From NCBI GenBank assembly GCA_009773755.1, contig WSZJ01000097.1, forward strand, positions 1 to 64,000: 64,000 nucleotides of DNA, in the 5' to 3' direction. This document shows, one piece after another, positions 29,647 to 39,648 of this stretch; the first letter of the stretch is position 1; each line of letters opens with the position of its first letter. Source of the DNA: Planctomycetota bacterium. Its GTDB lineage: Bacteria > Planctomycetota > MHYJ01 > WSZJ01. The notes under the pieces were generated by a model. That model saw nothing but the letters and a program-made list of their open reading frames with translations, searched no databases and was not told the DNA's origin. Position numbers and translations under genes: made by a program.

Positions 29647-30794
29647 GGCGCGCCTCCCGCTTTCGTGACCGCTTCCAGCACCCTCGCGTTGGCCACCTGG
29701 CCCTCGCGTGTGATGACGCATCCCTTCGTAATTTCCTCGTCCATGTTCAGCTTCCACGCCCCTTCCGCCGTGATGTGCAGCAGCAGCTTCTCGATGTTGC
29801 GCGAAAACGTGAGGCTCGCGTGCTGGGCCAGGTTCGAAGGGGCGTTCGTGGGGCCCATGATGAGCACGCCGTTCTTCACGACGTCCTTCCCGGGTTCGCA
29901 GCCGGCGACGTTTCCGCCCTGGCGCGCGGCGAGGTCGACGATGACCGACCCGGGCTTCATCGAGCGGACGTGCTCTTCGGTGACGAGAATCGGCGCCTTG
30001 CGGCCGGGGATGAGAGCGGTGGTGATGACGACGTCCGCCTTTCCGATCGCCGCGGTGATGAGCTCGGCCTGCTTCTTCTTGAATTCTTCCGACTGCTCCT
30101 GCGCATAGCCGCCCTGCGCGGCCTTCACCTCGACCCCCTGCACCATCAGGAATTTCCCGCCCAGCGACTCGACCTGCTCCTTCGTCTCCGGCCGCACGTC
30201 CGTCGCCTCGACCACCGCGCCCAGCCGCCGAGCGGTCCCGATCGCCTGCAGCCCCGCGACGCCGACTCCCATCACCAGCACCTTCGCCGGCATCAGCGTC
30301 CCCGCCGCCGTCATCAGCATCGGGAAATACTTCGGCAGCCGCGTCGCCGCCGCCACCACCGCCCAGTACCCCGCGATGTTCGCCTGCGAACTCAGCACGT
30401 CCATCGACTGCGCGAGCGTCGTCCGCGGAATCATGTCGAGCGAGATCGCCGTGATCCGGCGGCCGTTCAGAAGCTTCACGAGCGGCAGATTCGAGAGCGG
30501 GTAGAGAAGCGAAACGAGCGCGGTTCCTTCCTTCAGCTTCGCGACTTCATCCGCCGAGGGCTCGTTCACTTTGGCGATCGCGTCGACCGACGCGTACAGC
30601 TCGTCCGCGCCCGCCGCAATCTTCGCCCCCGCCGCCACATAGTCCGCGTCCGGCAGGAACGACCCGTCCCCCGCCCCCGCCTGCACCACGAACTCCAGCT
30701 TCTTCGCGGTGAGTTTCCGCACCGTCTCCGGGACGATCGCCACCCGGCGCTCGTCGGAAGAGGTTTCCCGCGGGATTCCGATCTTCAGGCCCAC
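29643..30794 (-). CDS. pntA: NAD(P) transhydrogenase subunit alpha, NAD-binding part
   Basis: KIGIPRETSSDERRVAIVPETV...VLVMGVGVAGLQAIGTARRLGA; GTG start inferred. Confidence 0.9.
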   Translation of the reverse strand: MGLKIGIPRETSSDERRVAIVPETVRKLTAKKLEFVVQAGAGDGSFLPDADYVAAGAKIAAGADELYASVDAIAKVNEPSADEVAKLKEGTALVSLLYPLSNLPLVKLLNGRRITAISLDMIPRTTLAQSMDVLSSQANIAGYWAVVAAATRLPKYFPMLMTAAGTLMPAKVLVMGVGVAGLQAIGTARRLGAVVEATDVRPETKEQVESLGGKFLMVQGVEVKAAQGGYAQEQSEEFKKKQAELITAAIGKADVVITTALIPGRKAPILVTEEHVRSMKPGSVIVDLAARQGGNVAGCEPGKDVVKNGVLIMGPTNAPSNLAQHASLTFSRNIEKLLLHITAEGAWKLNMDEEITKGCVITREGQVANARVLEAVTKAGGAP

Positions 30795-31189
30795 GACCCC
30801 TCCCTCAGCGGCTTTCCCGTCTCCACGAACGTCTTGAGGTTGCACCCGATGAACGGCCAGATCCCCTTCCAGCACTTCAGAACGAACGCGTTCTTCCCGA
30901 ACCCCGAATGCCGGACCTGCAGCACCGCGTCCTTCCCCCACGGCTTGATCGTGTACTCGAGCTTCATCACCGGGTAGTCCGGGTCGTCTTTCTGCGAGTG
31001 CACGAAGCGCGCATTCCGCTTCAGCTCCAGCACGCGGCCCGTCGAGCCGCCGTCACGGAACGCCCAGTTGCCGCCCTTGCGCAGCTCGTGCGCGTGAGGC
31101 GGCGTGTACCAGCGCGCGATCCGGCGGCCGTCGGTAAGGGCGGACCAGACTTGCGAAGGCGTGGCGCGGAGCCACAGGGTCAGGCGCAC
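30785..31189 (-). CDS. SRPBCC/AHSA1-like domain protein
   Basis: LWLRATPSQVWSALTDGRRIARWYTPP...; GTG start inferred. Confidence 0.65.
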   Translation of the reverse strand: MRLTLWLRATPSQVWSALTDGRRIARWYTPPHAHELRKGGNWAFRDGGSTGRVLELKRNARFVHSQKDDPDYPVMKLEYTIKPWGKDAVLQVRHSGFGKNAFVLKCWKGIWPFIGCNLKTFVETGKPLREGSWA

Positions 31190-31303
31190 TTCGCGGGTCG
31201 CGGGCAAGGAGGCCTCTCTGCAGGAAAGTGAAGCGCGAAACGTTACCACCTGCACCCGGTCCCGTCGAAGAAGCGACCTCTTCCCCGTGCTAGACTTCCG
31301 CGC

Positions 31304-32680
31304 GTGCCCGACGAAACCGCGAGCCTCGGCGAACGCCTTTACCAGCGCTGGAAGTCCATCGAGACGTTCTTCAAGCGCGACATCTGGCTGCACAAGCCCG
31401 AGAGCCGCATCCGGCGGTTCGGGTACCACATCCTGCGGATGGGCGTGCTGACGGTCGAAGGCTCGATGAAGAGCGACGTCTTCCTTCTCTCGGCGGCGCT
31501 GACGTACCAGGTGATCTTCGCGCTCGTGCCGCTTCTGGCGGTCGTGCTTTCGATGTTCAAGGGATTCGGCGGGCTGTCGGGCGTGTCGGGGAGGGCGAAG
31601 GACTACCTGCTCCGCTACATCACGCCCGAAGTCGGCGACAAGGTCGTCACGACGATCGACTCCTTCGTCGCGAACATCAACGCGGCGGCGATCGGCGTCG
31701 TCGGATTCCTCGCGCTGCTCTACACCGCGCTCTCGCTCATGCAGACGATCGAGAAGACGTTCAACCGCATCTGGGGGATCAAGGCCCCGCGCCCGATCGT
31801 CCGGCGCTTCATGGTGTACTGGACGATCCTCACGCTCAGCCCGATCCTCCTCGTCGCCTCCGTCGCCGCGACGACCTTCGTGCAGAGCAACGCCCTCTAC
31901 ACCTGGCTCACCGAACACGTCCCCCTGTTCGGCGCCGCGACCCTTACGCTCGCCCCCTTCCTCTTCGCCTGGGTCCTCTTCACCGGCGTCTACATGATCA
32001 TGCCCAACACCCGCGTTCAGCTCCGCGCGGCGTTCACGGGCGCGCTCGTGGCGGGGACTTGCTGGGAAGGAATGAAGAGCGCGTACGTCTGGTACAACAC
32101 GAAGGTGCTGACGTCCTATGCGTTCTACGGGTCTCTCGGCTCGATCCCGGTCTTCCTGCTGTGGATCTACCTTTCGTGGATCGTCGTTCTTTTCGGGGCG
32201 GAAGTGGCCTTCGCCGCGCAGCACGTAGGGACGTACAAGCGCGAGATCGAGGGCGTGCGGATCAGCACCGCGGATCGCGACCGGCTGTCGCTGGTGATCG
32301 CGATCCAGACGGTGAAACCCTTCGTGATCGGCGAGCCGCCGCCCACGGCGGAGGCGATCGCGGCCGGCATGAACGCGCCGGTTCGCGTCGTGCACGACAT
32401 CCTCTACCAGCTTTCGGAGAAGGGGATACTCCGCGAAGTCGGGATGGGCGGGAACAAGGATCCGGGGTACATGCCGGCGCGCGATCCCGCGGTGCTTTCG
32501 GCGCGCGACGTGCTGCACGCGATGCGCTCGTTCGGGGACGCCTACGCGCTTCCGAATGGAAAGGAGACCGCGGCGGTGTACCAGCTCGTCGACCAGGCCG
32601 AGGCGCGGGCGACGGATGCGCTCGCGGGCGTGTCGCTCAAGGAACTGGCGAGCCGGAATGGAGAGGGGGCGCCCGCGTAG
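31304..32680 (+). CDS. YihY/UPF0761 family inner membrane protein
   Basis: LLSAALTYQVIFALVPLLAVVLSMFKG...FNRIWGIKAPRPIVRRFMVYW...SIPVFLLWIYLSWIVVLFGAEVAFA. Confidence 0.85.
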   Translation: MPDETASLGERLYQRWKSIETFFKRDIWLHKPESRIRRFGYHILRMGVLTVEGSMKSDVFLLSAALTYQVIFALVPLLAVVLSMFKGFGGLSGVSGRAKDYLLRYITPEVGDKVVTTIDSFVANINAAAIGVVGFLALLYTALSLMQTIEKTFNRIWGIKAPRPIVRRFMVYWTILTLSPILLVASVAATTFVQSNALYTWLTEHVPLFGAATLTLAPFLFAWVLFTGVYMIMPNTRVQLRAAFTGALVAGTCWEGMKSAYVWYNTKVLTSYAFYGSLGSIPVFLLWIYLSWIVVLFGAEVAFAAQHVGTYKREIEGVRISTADRDRLSLVIAIQTVKPFVIGEPPPTAEAIAAGMNAPVRVVHDILYQLSEKGILREVGMGGNKDPGYMPARDPAVLSARDVLHAMRSFGDAYALPNGKETAAVYQLVDQAEARATDALAGVSLKELASRNGEGAPA

Positions 32681-32707
32681 TAAGGCGTCCGTGTGAAGTC
32701 TGGCAGC

Positions 32708-32817
32708 TCGCGATGGGAGGGCAGGGAGTAGTCGGTAGGGGGTAGGGGGTAGAAAGGACTGCCTTCACCGAGGAGTTCCTACCTCCTACCCACTACCCCC
32801 TACTCACTGCCGTCCCA
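32708..32817. repeat. intergenic palindrome built of GGTAGTG-like units (copy 2)
   Basis: gggagtagtcggtagggggtagggggtag...cctacctcctacccactaccccctactcactgcc. Confidence 0.75.
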
Positions 32818-32850
32818 TTGCGAACCGCCCGGGCTGAATCGGAACCTCAC

Positions 32851-33177
32851 TCAACCCGTCAACGCATTGTCAAAATGAAGCCAGAGCACGCGCGAGTACT
32901 GATAAATCGGGAGCCAGAGGAGCGCGAATACCCCGCCGGTCGCCGCGATGCAGGGCCAGTACGCGACGCCGGCCATGAGCAGCCCGACGGCCACCGGCGC
33001 CCCGACCAGGAGGCTCAACGCGTAGCTGAAGTAGATCGCGCCCAGGTAGTACCCCGGCTCCGGGAAATACGGCAGGTCGCACTCCGGACACTTCAAGTGC
33101 ATCCGGAACACGCCCGCGAACATCCGCCCGCGACAGCAGCGCGGACATCGCCGGCGCAGGATGGCCATCAACTTCAT
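32851..33177 (-). CDS. DUF983-like membrane protein
   Basis: RRRCPRCCRGRMFAGVFRMHLKCPECDLPYFPEPGYYLGAIYFSYA. Confidence 0.75.
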   Translation of the reverse strand: MKLMAILRRRCPRCCRGRMFAGVFRMHLKCPECDLPYFPEPGYYLGAIYFSYALSLLVGAPVAVGLLMAGVAYWPCIAATGGVFALLWLPIYQYSRVLWLHFDNALTG

Positions 33178-33203
33178 GTGCCCATTCTACGCCTGGCCAT
33201 GCG

Positions 33204-33797
33204 CTACTTCGGCGGGTCCGCCGGCGGATCGGCCGGCTTTTCCGGCGCGTGCCTCCTCTTGATCAGCTCGATCGCATTCGCACGGATGTCCTTGTAGGCC
33301 ATGTCCACCTTCTGCATCCCCATGTTCTTGTGCGTCTTCCCTTCCATCTGCCCGAACGCCGCCGTCCCGGGCGTTCCGCCCATGTAGCCGAGCTCGAAGT
33401 CGATCTTCAGGATCCGGAACGTCAGCGGCCGCACGATCCCCATGTCCGGCGGCTTGCGCTCCCGGGAGCCCATATTGAAGAGCACCTCGACGCGGAAGGC
33501 GCCGATGTCGATGGTCTCCAGCAGGAGCGAGGCGAGGGCGTCCTGCTTCTTGATGGAGCACTCCATCGACTTCTGCGCCGCGGCGTACCCGTCGTCCCAT
33601 CGTTCGAGCTTCATGAGCACCTGCGCGCGGCGGTGGTGCGGCGCCGGGTCGTCGGGCGTCTTCTTGATCTGCGCGTCGATCTTCACGAGCTCCGCCTCGT
33701 TCTTTTTCTTCTCCTTCGCGGCGGCATCTTCGCCAAAGCCGGTGACGGCGAAACCGAGCAGGACCAGCAACGTCAGCGAGGCGCGGGCGATCGTCAT
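33204..33797 (-). CDS. secreted hypothetical protein
   Basis: MTIARASLTLLVLLGFAVTGFGEDAAAKEKKK. Confidence 0.6.
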   Translation of the reverse strand: MTIARASLTLLVLLGFAVTGFGEDAAAKEKKKNEAELVKIDAQIKKTPDDPAPHHRRAQVLMKLERWDDGYAAAQKSMECSIKKQDALASLLLETIDIGAFRVEVLFNMGSRERKPPDMGIVRPLTFRILKIDFELGYMGGTPGTAAFGQMEGKTHKNMGMQKVDMAYKDIRANAIELIKRRHAPEKPADPPADPPK

Positions 33798-33900
33798 CGG
33801 AATCCCTTTCAGAAGAAACCGGACGTGAAGTGGTGGCTCGACGATCGATCATACCGATCCGGGCGGCAGGCCGCATTGCGCAAAGTGGACGGGTCGCGGC

Positions 33901-35130
33901 TCAGCGGCCCTCTTTCTCGACCGGCGGATCTCCCTCGGCGAACCGGTACCGTTCGCCGAGCCCGTCCTGGTAGATGTTCAGCCACGCCAGGGTTCCCGCG
34001 GCGCCGTGCGCCGAGAGCCCGAACTCGTACTCCAGGTCCGCCTGGATCTCGACCGACAGCGATGTCTCCTTCAGCGGGTCCACCGGAACCGTCTGCCATA
34101 GCGACTCCGCTTCCCCGCGCCGGCGCCGGCGGATCACCGGCCGGTACTCCTGGGCGCCGGGGACTGCGTCCCAGCGGAACGTCACCGGCGACCGGTGCCG
34201 GCAGACCTCGCGGGTGGCGACGTCCTTCGACGTATCGACGGGCTCGCGCAGGTACATGCGGCGAATGAGCGAGAGCTCGGCCACCGGCGGAACGGGGCCT
34301 GTGGCTGAGAATCTGCGGAAGTTGTGCCAGAACGGACCGCATGTGACGTACACGCCGTAGGCGCCCTCGGGCACGTTAAAGATCCGGAACTCCCCGGTGC
34401 CGTTGTCGTAGGAGACGCGAAAATCCCGTTCGACGAACCGTCCGGTGGACTCGTCGCGGAACGGCCCGAATCGCGCTTCGTCGTCCGTGAACACGGAGGC
34501 GGGCCGTCCGGCGTGCAGGAGACGGCCGCGCACCTCCGGGATGATCACCGGCGGGACCGCGGCCGGAGGCCCGAGCAGCTTCTCGATCGCCGCCGCCACG
34601 CCCCCCAGGCTGCCGCGGTAGGCTTCATCGCCGGATTCGCGGAGGAGGACCACGGACGGGTAGGTGGGCACCTTGAAGCGTTCCCGCCACTCGGTCATCG
34701 GGCCTCCCGGCATCTCGTGAAACACGCGCCACCCGACGCCGGCGTTGCGGAACATAGTCTCGAGGTCGGGCGTGCGCGGACCGCGGTACAGGCCGATCAC
34801 CTCGAGCCCTTTGGGGGCGTAGCCGCGCTGGAAGCGATTCAGGGGCGCGAGGTATTCCACGAACGAGACCTCCGGCCCGCAATTGAAGAACAGCACCGGG
34901 TGCCCGCGGAGTTTGGCCAGCGTTCCGGCAACGGGCGGAGCCTGCTCAAGGCGGAGAACGACGGGCGCGGGCAGCGCGCGCGCTCCATGCCCGTAGAGAC
35001 TGTGCGCCGGCGCCCCCAGGTACAAGCGGACGCAAATGCCGCCCGCGACGAGCACGGCCAGCATGAACGCGATTCCCGCAACACCGCCTGGAAGGCGCCG
35101 GGGACGACCGGCCGAGGGGACCTCGTGCAC
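33901..35130 (-). CDS. membrane-anchored thioredoxin-fold-like protein
   Basis: LRGHPVLFFNCGPEVSFVEYLAPLNRFQRGYAPKGLEVIGLY; lacks a CxxC. Confidence 0.55.
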   Translation of the reverse strand: MHEVPSAGRPRRLPGGVAGIAFMLAVLVAGGICVRLYLGAPAHSLYGHGARALPAPVVLRLEQAPPVAGTLAKLRGHPVLFFNCGPEVSFVEYLAPLNRFQRGYAPKGLEVIGLYRGPRTPDLETMFRNAGVGWRVFHEMPGGPMTEWRERFKVPTYPSVVLLRESGDEAYRGSLGGVAAAIEKLLGPPAAVPPVIIPEVRGRLLHAGRPASVFTDDEARFGPFRDESTGRFVERDFRVSYDNGTGEFRIFNVPEGAYGVYVTCGPFWHNFRRFSATGPVPPVAELSLIRRMYLREPVDTSKDVATREVCRHRSPVTFRWDAVPGAQEYRPVIRRRRRGEAESLWQTVPVDPLKETSLSVEIQADLEYEFGLSAHGAAGTLAWLNIYQDGLGERYRFAEGDPPVEKEGR

Positions 35131-35162
35131 GCGGCCAGATTAGCAGCCGGACGGCGGAGAAC

Positions 35163-36530
35163 CTACCGCGCCACGCTCTCGGCCACGCAGGCCGTGCCGT
35201 GCAGGTCGTACCCCTCGGCGCGCGTCACTTTCGCCGTGACGATCTCGCCGATCGCCAGGTCCTTCCCTGTCAGGTAGATCACGCCGTCGATGTCCGGCGC
35301 GTCCCCCGCAGTTCTCCCGACCGTGCGCCGCCCCTGGCGCGACTCGACGAGCACCTCGATTTCCTTCCCCAGCCACTTCTTCTGCCGCTCGAAGGCGACG
35401 GCCTGCTGCGCGCGCATGAGGCGGTCGAAGCGCTTCTCTTTGACGTCCTCGGCGATCTGGTTCTCGTAGCGCCCGGCCGGCGTTCCCTTCTCCGGCGAGT
35501 ACTTGAATGCCCCCGCGCGGTCAAACTTCGCCTCTTTCACGAACGCAAGCAGCTCCTCGAAGTCCTCGTCGGTCTCGCCGGGGAACCCGACGATGAACGT
35601 CGTGCGCAGTACGAGCCCGGGAACACGCTCGCGGAGGCGGCGGATGAGGTCGAGCGTCTCGGCCTTCGTGATATTTCGCTTCATCGCCTTCAGCATCGGG
35701 TCTGAGATGTGCTGAAGCGGCATGTCGACGTAGCGGACGACGTTGGGCGTGTGGGCGAGGGCGTCGATCATCTCGTCGGTGAAGTACGACGGGTACGCGT
35801 ACATGAGGCGGACCCATCGGACGCCGGGGACGGCCGCGACTTCGCGGAGGAGCCGAGGGAGCTCGAAGCTGTCGTAGAGGTCCTTGCCGTAGCTCGTCGT
35901 GTCCTGCGCGATCAGGTTGATTTCCTTCGCGCCGTCCGAAGCGAGCTCTCGGACTTCCTGGACGACCATTTCGACGGGCTTCGACCGGTGCCGCCCGCGG
36001 ATCTTCGGGATGATGCAGAAGGTGCAGACGTTGTCGCACCCTTCGCTGATCTTGACGTACGCCGTGTGCCGCGGCGTGAGGCGCAGCCGCCCGACGTCCG
36101 CCTGGCATTCGCGGTCGTTGCGCTCGACCTGGTACTTCGCGGGCGCCTTCTTCCGCTTCGATTTGACGCGCTGCGTCAACTCCTCGCAGAGCTGCGCGAT
36201 CTTTTCCTCGCCCATGATCCCGAGAAACGCGTCCACGTCCGGCAGCAGCGCGACCAGCGCGTCCTTGTCCCGCTGCGCCAGGCACCCAGCGACGACCACC
36301 CCAGACGCCGAGCCCTTCCTCTTGTGCTCGCACGCCTCCCGGATCACCCCGATCGACTCCTGCCGCGACGCTTCCAGGAATCCGCAGGTATTCACCACGA
36401 TAATGTCTGCGTCCTCCGCCTTCTCGCAGATCGCGAAGTCGTCAAGAACGAGCCGGCCGAGGAGCACCTCGCTGTCGACCAGGTTTTTCGGGCAGCCGAG
36501 GCTGATGAAGTGGACGGTGCCGGTTGGCAT
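35163..36530 (-). CDS. rimO: ribosomal protein S12 methylthiotransferase RimO
   Basis: VHFISLGCPKNLVDSEVLLG...AYVKISEGCDNVCTFCIIPKIRGRHRSKP. Confidence 0.92.
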   Translation of the reverse strand: MPTGTVHFISLGCPKNLVDSEVLLGRLVLDDFAICEKAEDADIIVVNTCGFLEASRQESIGVIREACEHKRKGSASGVVVAGCLAQRDKDALVALLPDVDAFLGIMGEEKIAQLCEELTQRVKSKRKKAPAKYQVERNDRECQADVGRLRLTPRHTAYVKISEGCDNVCTFCIIPKIRGRHRSKPVEMVVQEVRELASDGAKEINLIAQDTTSYGKDLYDSFELPRLLREVAAVPGVRWVRLMYAYPSYFTDEMIDALAHTPNVVRYVDMPLQHISDPMLKAMKRNITKAETLDLIRRLRERVPGLVLRTTFIVGFPGETDEDFEELLAFVKEAKFDRAGAFKYSPEKGTPAGRYENQIAEDVKEKRFDRLMRAQQAVAFERQKKWLGKEIEVLVESRQGRRTVGRTAGDAPDIDGVIYLTGKDLAIGEIVTAKVTRAEGYDLHGTACVAESVAR

Positions 36531-36710
36531 GGGGGGGAAGAGCTTACGCCGGTGAGGGGGCCGTCGCAAGGCCGAAGGCGGAATCGGCTGAGTGAACAGA
36601 AAGGCAAAGGCCCTGCCTCAGAGGGCCTGGCGCGGCACGGCCGCAACCAAGGGCATGCGGATGCCGCGCCATCGGGAGAAGGCATGCTGCAGAGACCGAC
36701 CCGCACTTAA

Positions 36711-36776
36711 CGGCAACCACAGAGGACACAGAGAAAATAGACTTTGCTGTTCTCTGTGTCCTCTGTGGTTGCCGTT
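36711..36776. repeat. CACAGAG-type intergenic palindrome
   Basis: caaccacagaggacacagagaa...ttctctgtgtcctctgtggttg: 22-nt arms. Confidence 0.85.
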
Positions 36777-36870
36777 GAATTCGGACCGATAGCCGTTGCA
36801 TATCATTTCCCGAAAATGCGGCGACCGCGCGTGTCTGGTTGCGGCTCGGCCGCGCTGAGTGCTCTGTGGC

Positions 36871-37560
36871 TCAGGCTGTTGCGCTCGGCGGCAAAGACGT
36901 CTCCACGACGCGCCCCGAGACCCGCGCGACGCGATACCCCTTCGCGCCGGGACGCGACTTCACCACGTCGAACAGCTTCGTACCGACGAAATGCAGCGCC
37001 GCCCCGTCGTCCGCCGCATACCCGCCCGGGAACCCCGCCCTCACGAATCGGTGGTATGCCGGCCGCCGCTTCTTGTCGCCGTCATAGTGCGGGCAGGCGC
37101 TTCCCGGCAGCAGCCCCAGCCCGTCGCGCAGCGGCGCAAGCGGCCCGAACGAGTCCGTCACCCCCGCCTCGAACCAGCAGATCATCCCGGCGGAAATTCC
37201 GGAGAGGACGACGCCGCGGCGCCAGGCTTCACCCAGGAAACGGTCGACGCCGTGCACGCGCCAGATCGCAAGCATGTTCGCGGTGTTGCCGCCCCCGACG
37301 AAGATCGCGTGCTGCATGAGCAGGAAACGGCGGATGTCCGTGCGCGGCGTGCCGAACAGCTTCAGGTGCGAAGCGCGCGCCTTGCGCTTGAATGCCTTGT
37401 GAAAGCGCTCGATGTACCCGTCGGCGTCGCCGCTGGCGGTGCCCAGGAAGCAGATCCTCGGGCGCTTCCGGCCCGTGCATTTCAGGATGTAATCGTCGAG
37501 CCTCGGGTTGTCCGGCTCCATGCTGAAGCCGCCGCCGCCCAGCACGATGATCTGTTTCAT
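36871..37560 (-). CDS. peptidase E-like (S51) protein
   Basis: AIFVGGGNTANMLAIW...GVVLSGISAGMICWFEAGVTDS. Confidence 0.8.
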   Translation of the reverse strand: MKQIIVLGGGGFSMEPDNPRLDDYILKCTGRKRPRICFLGTASGDADGYIERFHKAFKRKARASHLKLFGTPRTDIRRFLLMQHAIFVGGGNTANMLAIWRVHGVDRFLGEAWRRGVVLSGISAGMICWFEAGVTDSFGPLAPLRDGLGLLPGSACPHYDGDKKRRPAYHRFVRAGFPGGYAADDGAALHFVGTKLFDVVKSRPGAKGYRVARVSGRVVETSLPPSATA

Positions 37561-37571
37561 TCCGGCTGCCA

Positions 37572-37931
37572 GTGTACATTTGCGCTGTGATCACCGAAGC
37601 GATGGTACGCAGGCTCGCGCTTGCCTTTCCCGAAGCCGTCGAATCGTCGCACTTCGACGTCGCCGACTTCCGGGTCCGGAAGAAGATTTTCGCGACCATC
37701 CACCCGACGGGGAAATCGGGGGCGCTTCTCAGGCTCGGCGCCGACCAGACCTCAACGCTGGCCGACAGCGACCCCGACACGTTCAAGAGCGCCGGAGGTG
37801 GCGTCGCGCTGATCGTCCAGTTTGCGCGGGTCGGTAAGGCACATTACGCGCATCTCATCGAGCAGGCCTGGCGGGCGATCGCGCCGAAAAAGGCGCTGGC
37901 GGCGCGGGATGCGAGACGCGGGAAGACCTGA
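37572..37931 (+). CDS. MmcQ/YjbR-like DNA-binding protein
   Basis: MVRRLALAFPEAVESSHFDVADFRVRKKIFATIH. Confidence 0.7.
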   Translation: MYICAVITEAMVRRLALAFPEAVESSHFDVADFRVRKKIFATIHPTGKSGALLRLGADQTSTLADSDPDTFKSAGGGVALIVQFARVGKAHYAHLIEQAWRAIAPKKALAARDARRGKT

Positions 37932-37965
37932 ATCCCGTTTCTCGCTTAAGCTGTACAGGTTGACC

Positions 37966-39597
37966 ATGCGCAACGCCCTCCTCGCCGCCTGCCTCGTTTC
38001 CGCGCCGCTCGCCGTCCTCGCCGACGACGAGGAAGTCCTCCCCTGCGACTCGACCGACGGATTCCAGACGGCCATGCCCGATGGCGGGAAGCCTGCGGAC
38101 GCGGAACTCAAGGCCGTGGGCGGGCATCTCGTGCTGACCTACGAACGGTCGAAGATGGCGCCGCTGGCGAACTACACCCTGCTTGCGGAATTGAAGGAGC
38201 TGCACATCAAGATCCGCTCCGCCGAAACCGCGACCTTCGTGGTCGTGGTGAAGGACCGCGACGGCGCGACCTGGAATCAGCCTTTCCGGCTCGAAGGAGG
38301 CGCCTGGACGGACGTTGCGCTGGCGGTGCAACAGTTCCGGCTGAACGCGGATTCCACCCTGAAAAAACCGGCAATCGAGGCTGCGCGTCTGGGAACCGGC
38401 TGGATCATTCTGGACGCCGCGGCGATCGTGGGGAACGCGACGGGCCGCAACGAAGTGCGCGTCGATCAGGTCCGGATCGTGCGCGAGCCCATCGACGAGA
38501 CCGTCGGCGAATGGGTTGTCGAGAACGAGACTCTCGTCGTGAAGAGCCGGAAGCACACGGGACGCCTCGTCGTGAAAAAGGGAGGAAAGCTCACGGTGAC
38601 CGCGCCGAGGTTCGTGCTCGGCGGCGAACTCAGCCTCGAAGGCGGCGCCGTCGAATTCCGCGGGGGCGTCGTCGACATCCTCCAGCGCTTCCAGCACGAA
38701 CGCGACGTCCGCCTCACGGGCGAAGCGCGCCTTGCCTTCCGCGACGCGCTCGTCTTCACGCACTTCCCTGCCGGTCTGAAACTCGACGGCGCGCAGACGG
38801 TCGAAATGACCGGCGTCGAGTGCGTCGGCGGCTTCACGGGGGACGTGCCGCCGAAGTCGAAGATCCTGCTTTCGAAAACGAAAAGCCCCGGGGAGTTCGT
38901 GATCGCGCCAGGGGGGACCATCGAAGTCGCCGACTGCGAAAACGTCATCCTGTGGCACACCTTCGGCGCGAACCTCAAGGGGGCCATCCGTTTTCCCGGT
39001 CCGGACGTCGGCGACAAATGGACGAGCGGAAACGGGCTCAACGTCACGGTCGAGCGAAGCCGCGGCATCAAATGGACGCTCCTGTCGCTCCCCGAATCCG
39101 CCGGCTCGGTCGAGAACTGCAACCCGATGGCCGCCGGCCTCCTCTTCGGCCACAGGACCGGACTCACGATCGACGATCTCCAGAACGGCCGCGCGATGAC
39201 CGAGTGGCGCGTCCCTTCGCCGGACCGCGCGCTCGTCTTCCGCAACGCCACCGTCGCGGCGTGGAACATCTACGCTTCCGACGACGCGGTCGTCCGCCTG
39301 CGCAAATCGACGATCGGCGAAGCGATGACGTTCGGGAAGGGTCGCATCGAACTCGAGGACTCGACGGTCGACGGCAAGGGCGGCTACGTCGGCGCGCACG
39401 ACGACAGCATCATCCGACTCGTGAGGTGCAAGGTCACCTGTCTCGTCGTGGCAAAGCGCCGGGCGCGGATCGAGCTCCTGGAATGCGATGTGAAAGGAGA
39501 CGTGCGCGCGGTCGAGGCGGGGCGCATCAAGCTGAGCAGGACGACCGTCTCCGGCAAGGTCGAGGCAGACGCCGGAGCCGCAATCGAGCGCGATTGA
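37966..39597 (+). CDS. secreted repetitive (beta-helix-like) protein
   Basis: MRNALLAACLVSAPLAVLA signal peptide; repetitive LEDSTVDGKGG / IRLVRCKV / RIELLECDVKG. Confidence 0.55.
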   Translation: MRNALLAACLVSAPLAVLADDEEVLPCDSTDGFQTAMPDGGKPADAELKAVGGHLVLTYERSKMAPLANYTLLAELKELHIKIRSAETATFVVVVKDRDGATWNQPFRLEGGAWTDVALAVQQFRLNADSTLKKPAIEAARLGTGWIILDAAAIVGNATGRNEVRVDQVRIVREPIDETVGEWVVENETLVVKSRKHTGRLVVKKGGKLTVTAPRFVLGGELSLEGGAVEFRGGVVDILQRFQHERDVRLTGEARLAFRDALVFTHFPAGLKLDGAQTVEMTGVECVGGFTGDVPPKSKILLSKTKSPGEFVIAPGGTIEVADCENVILWHTFGANLKGAIRFPGPDVGDKWTSGNGLNVTVERSRGIKWTLLSLPESAGSVENCNPMAAGLLFGHRTGLTIDDLQNGRAMTEWRVPSPDRALVFRNATVAAWNIYASDDAVVRLRKSTIGEAMTFGKGRIELEDSTVDGKGGYVGAHDDSIIRLVRCKVTCLVVAKRRARIELLECDVKGDVRAVEAGRIKLSRTTVSGKVEADAGAAIERD

Positions 39598-39648
39598 CCC
39601 GCAGTGTCGTTAGCTCGCAACCCGCAACTCGCAACTCGCCGTTTGCAA

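Noticed and set aside
30785-32518. 577-aa minus-strand ORF
   Set aside because: Only the C-terminal 134 residues (SRPBCC domain) look real; the rest is antisense to the YihY-family gene.
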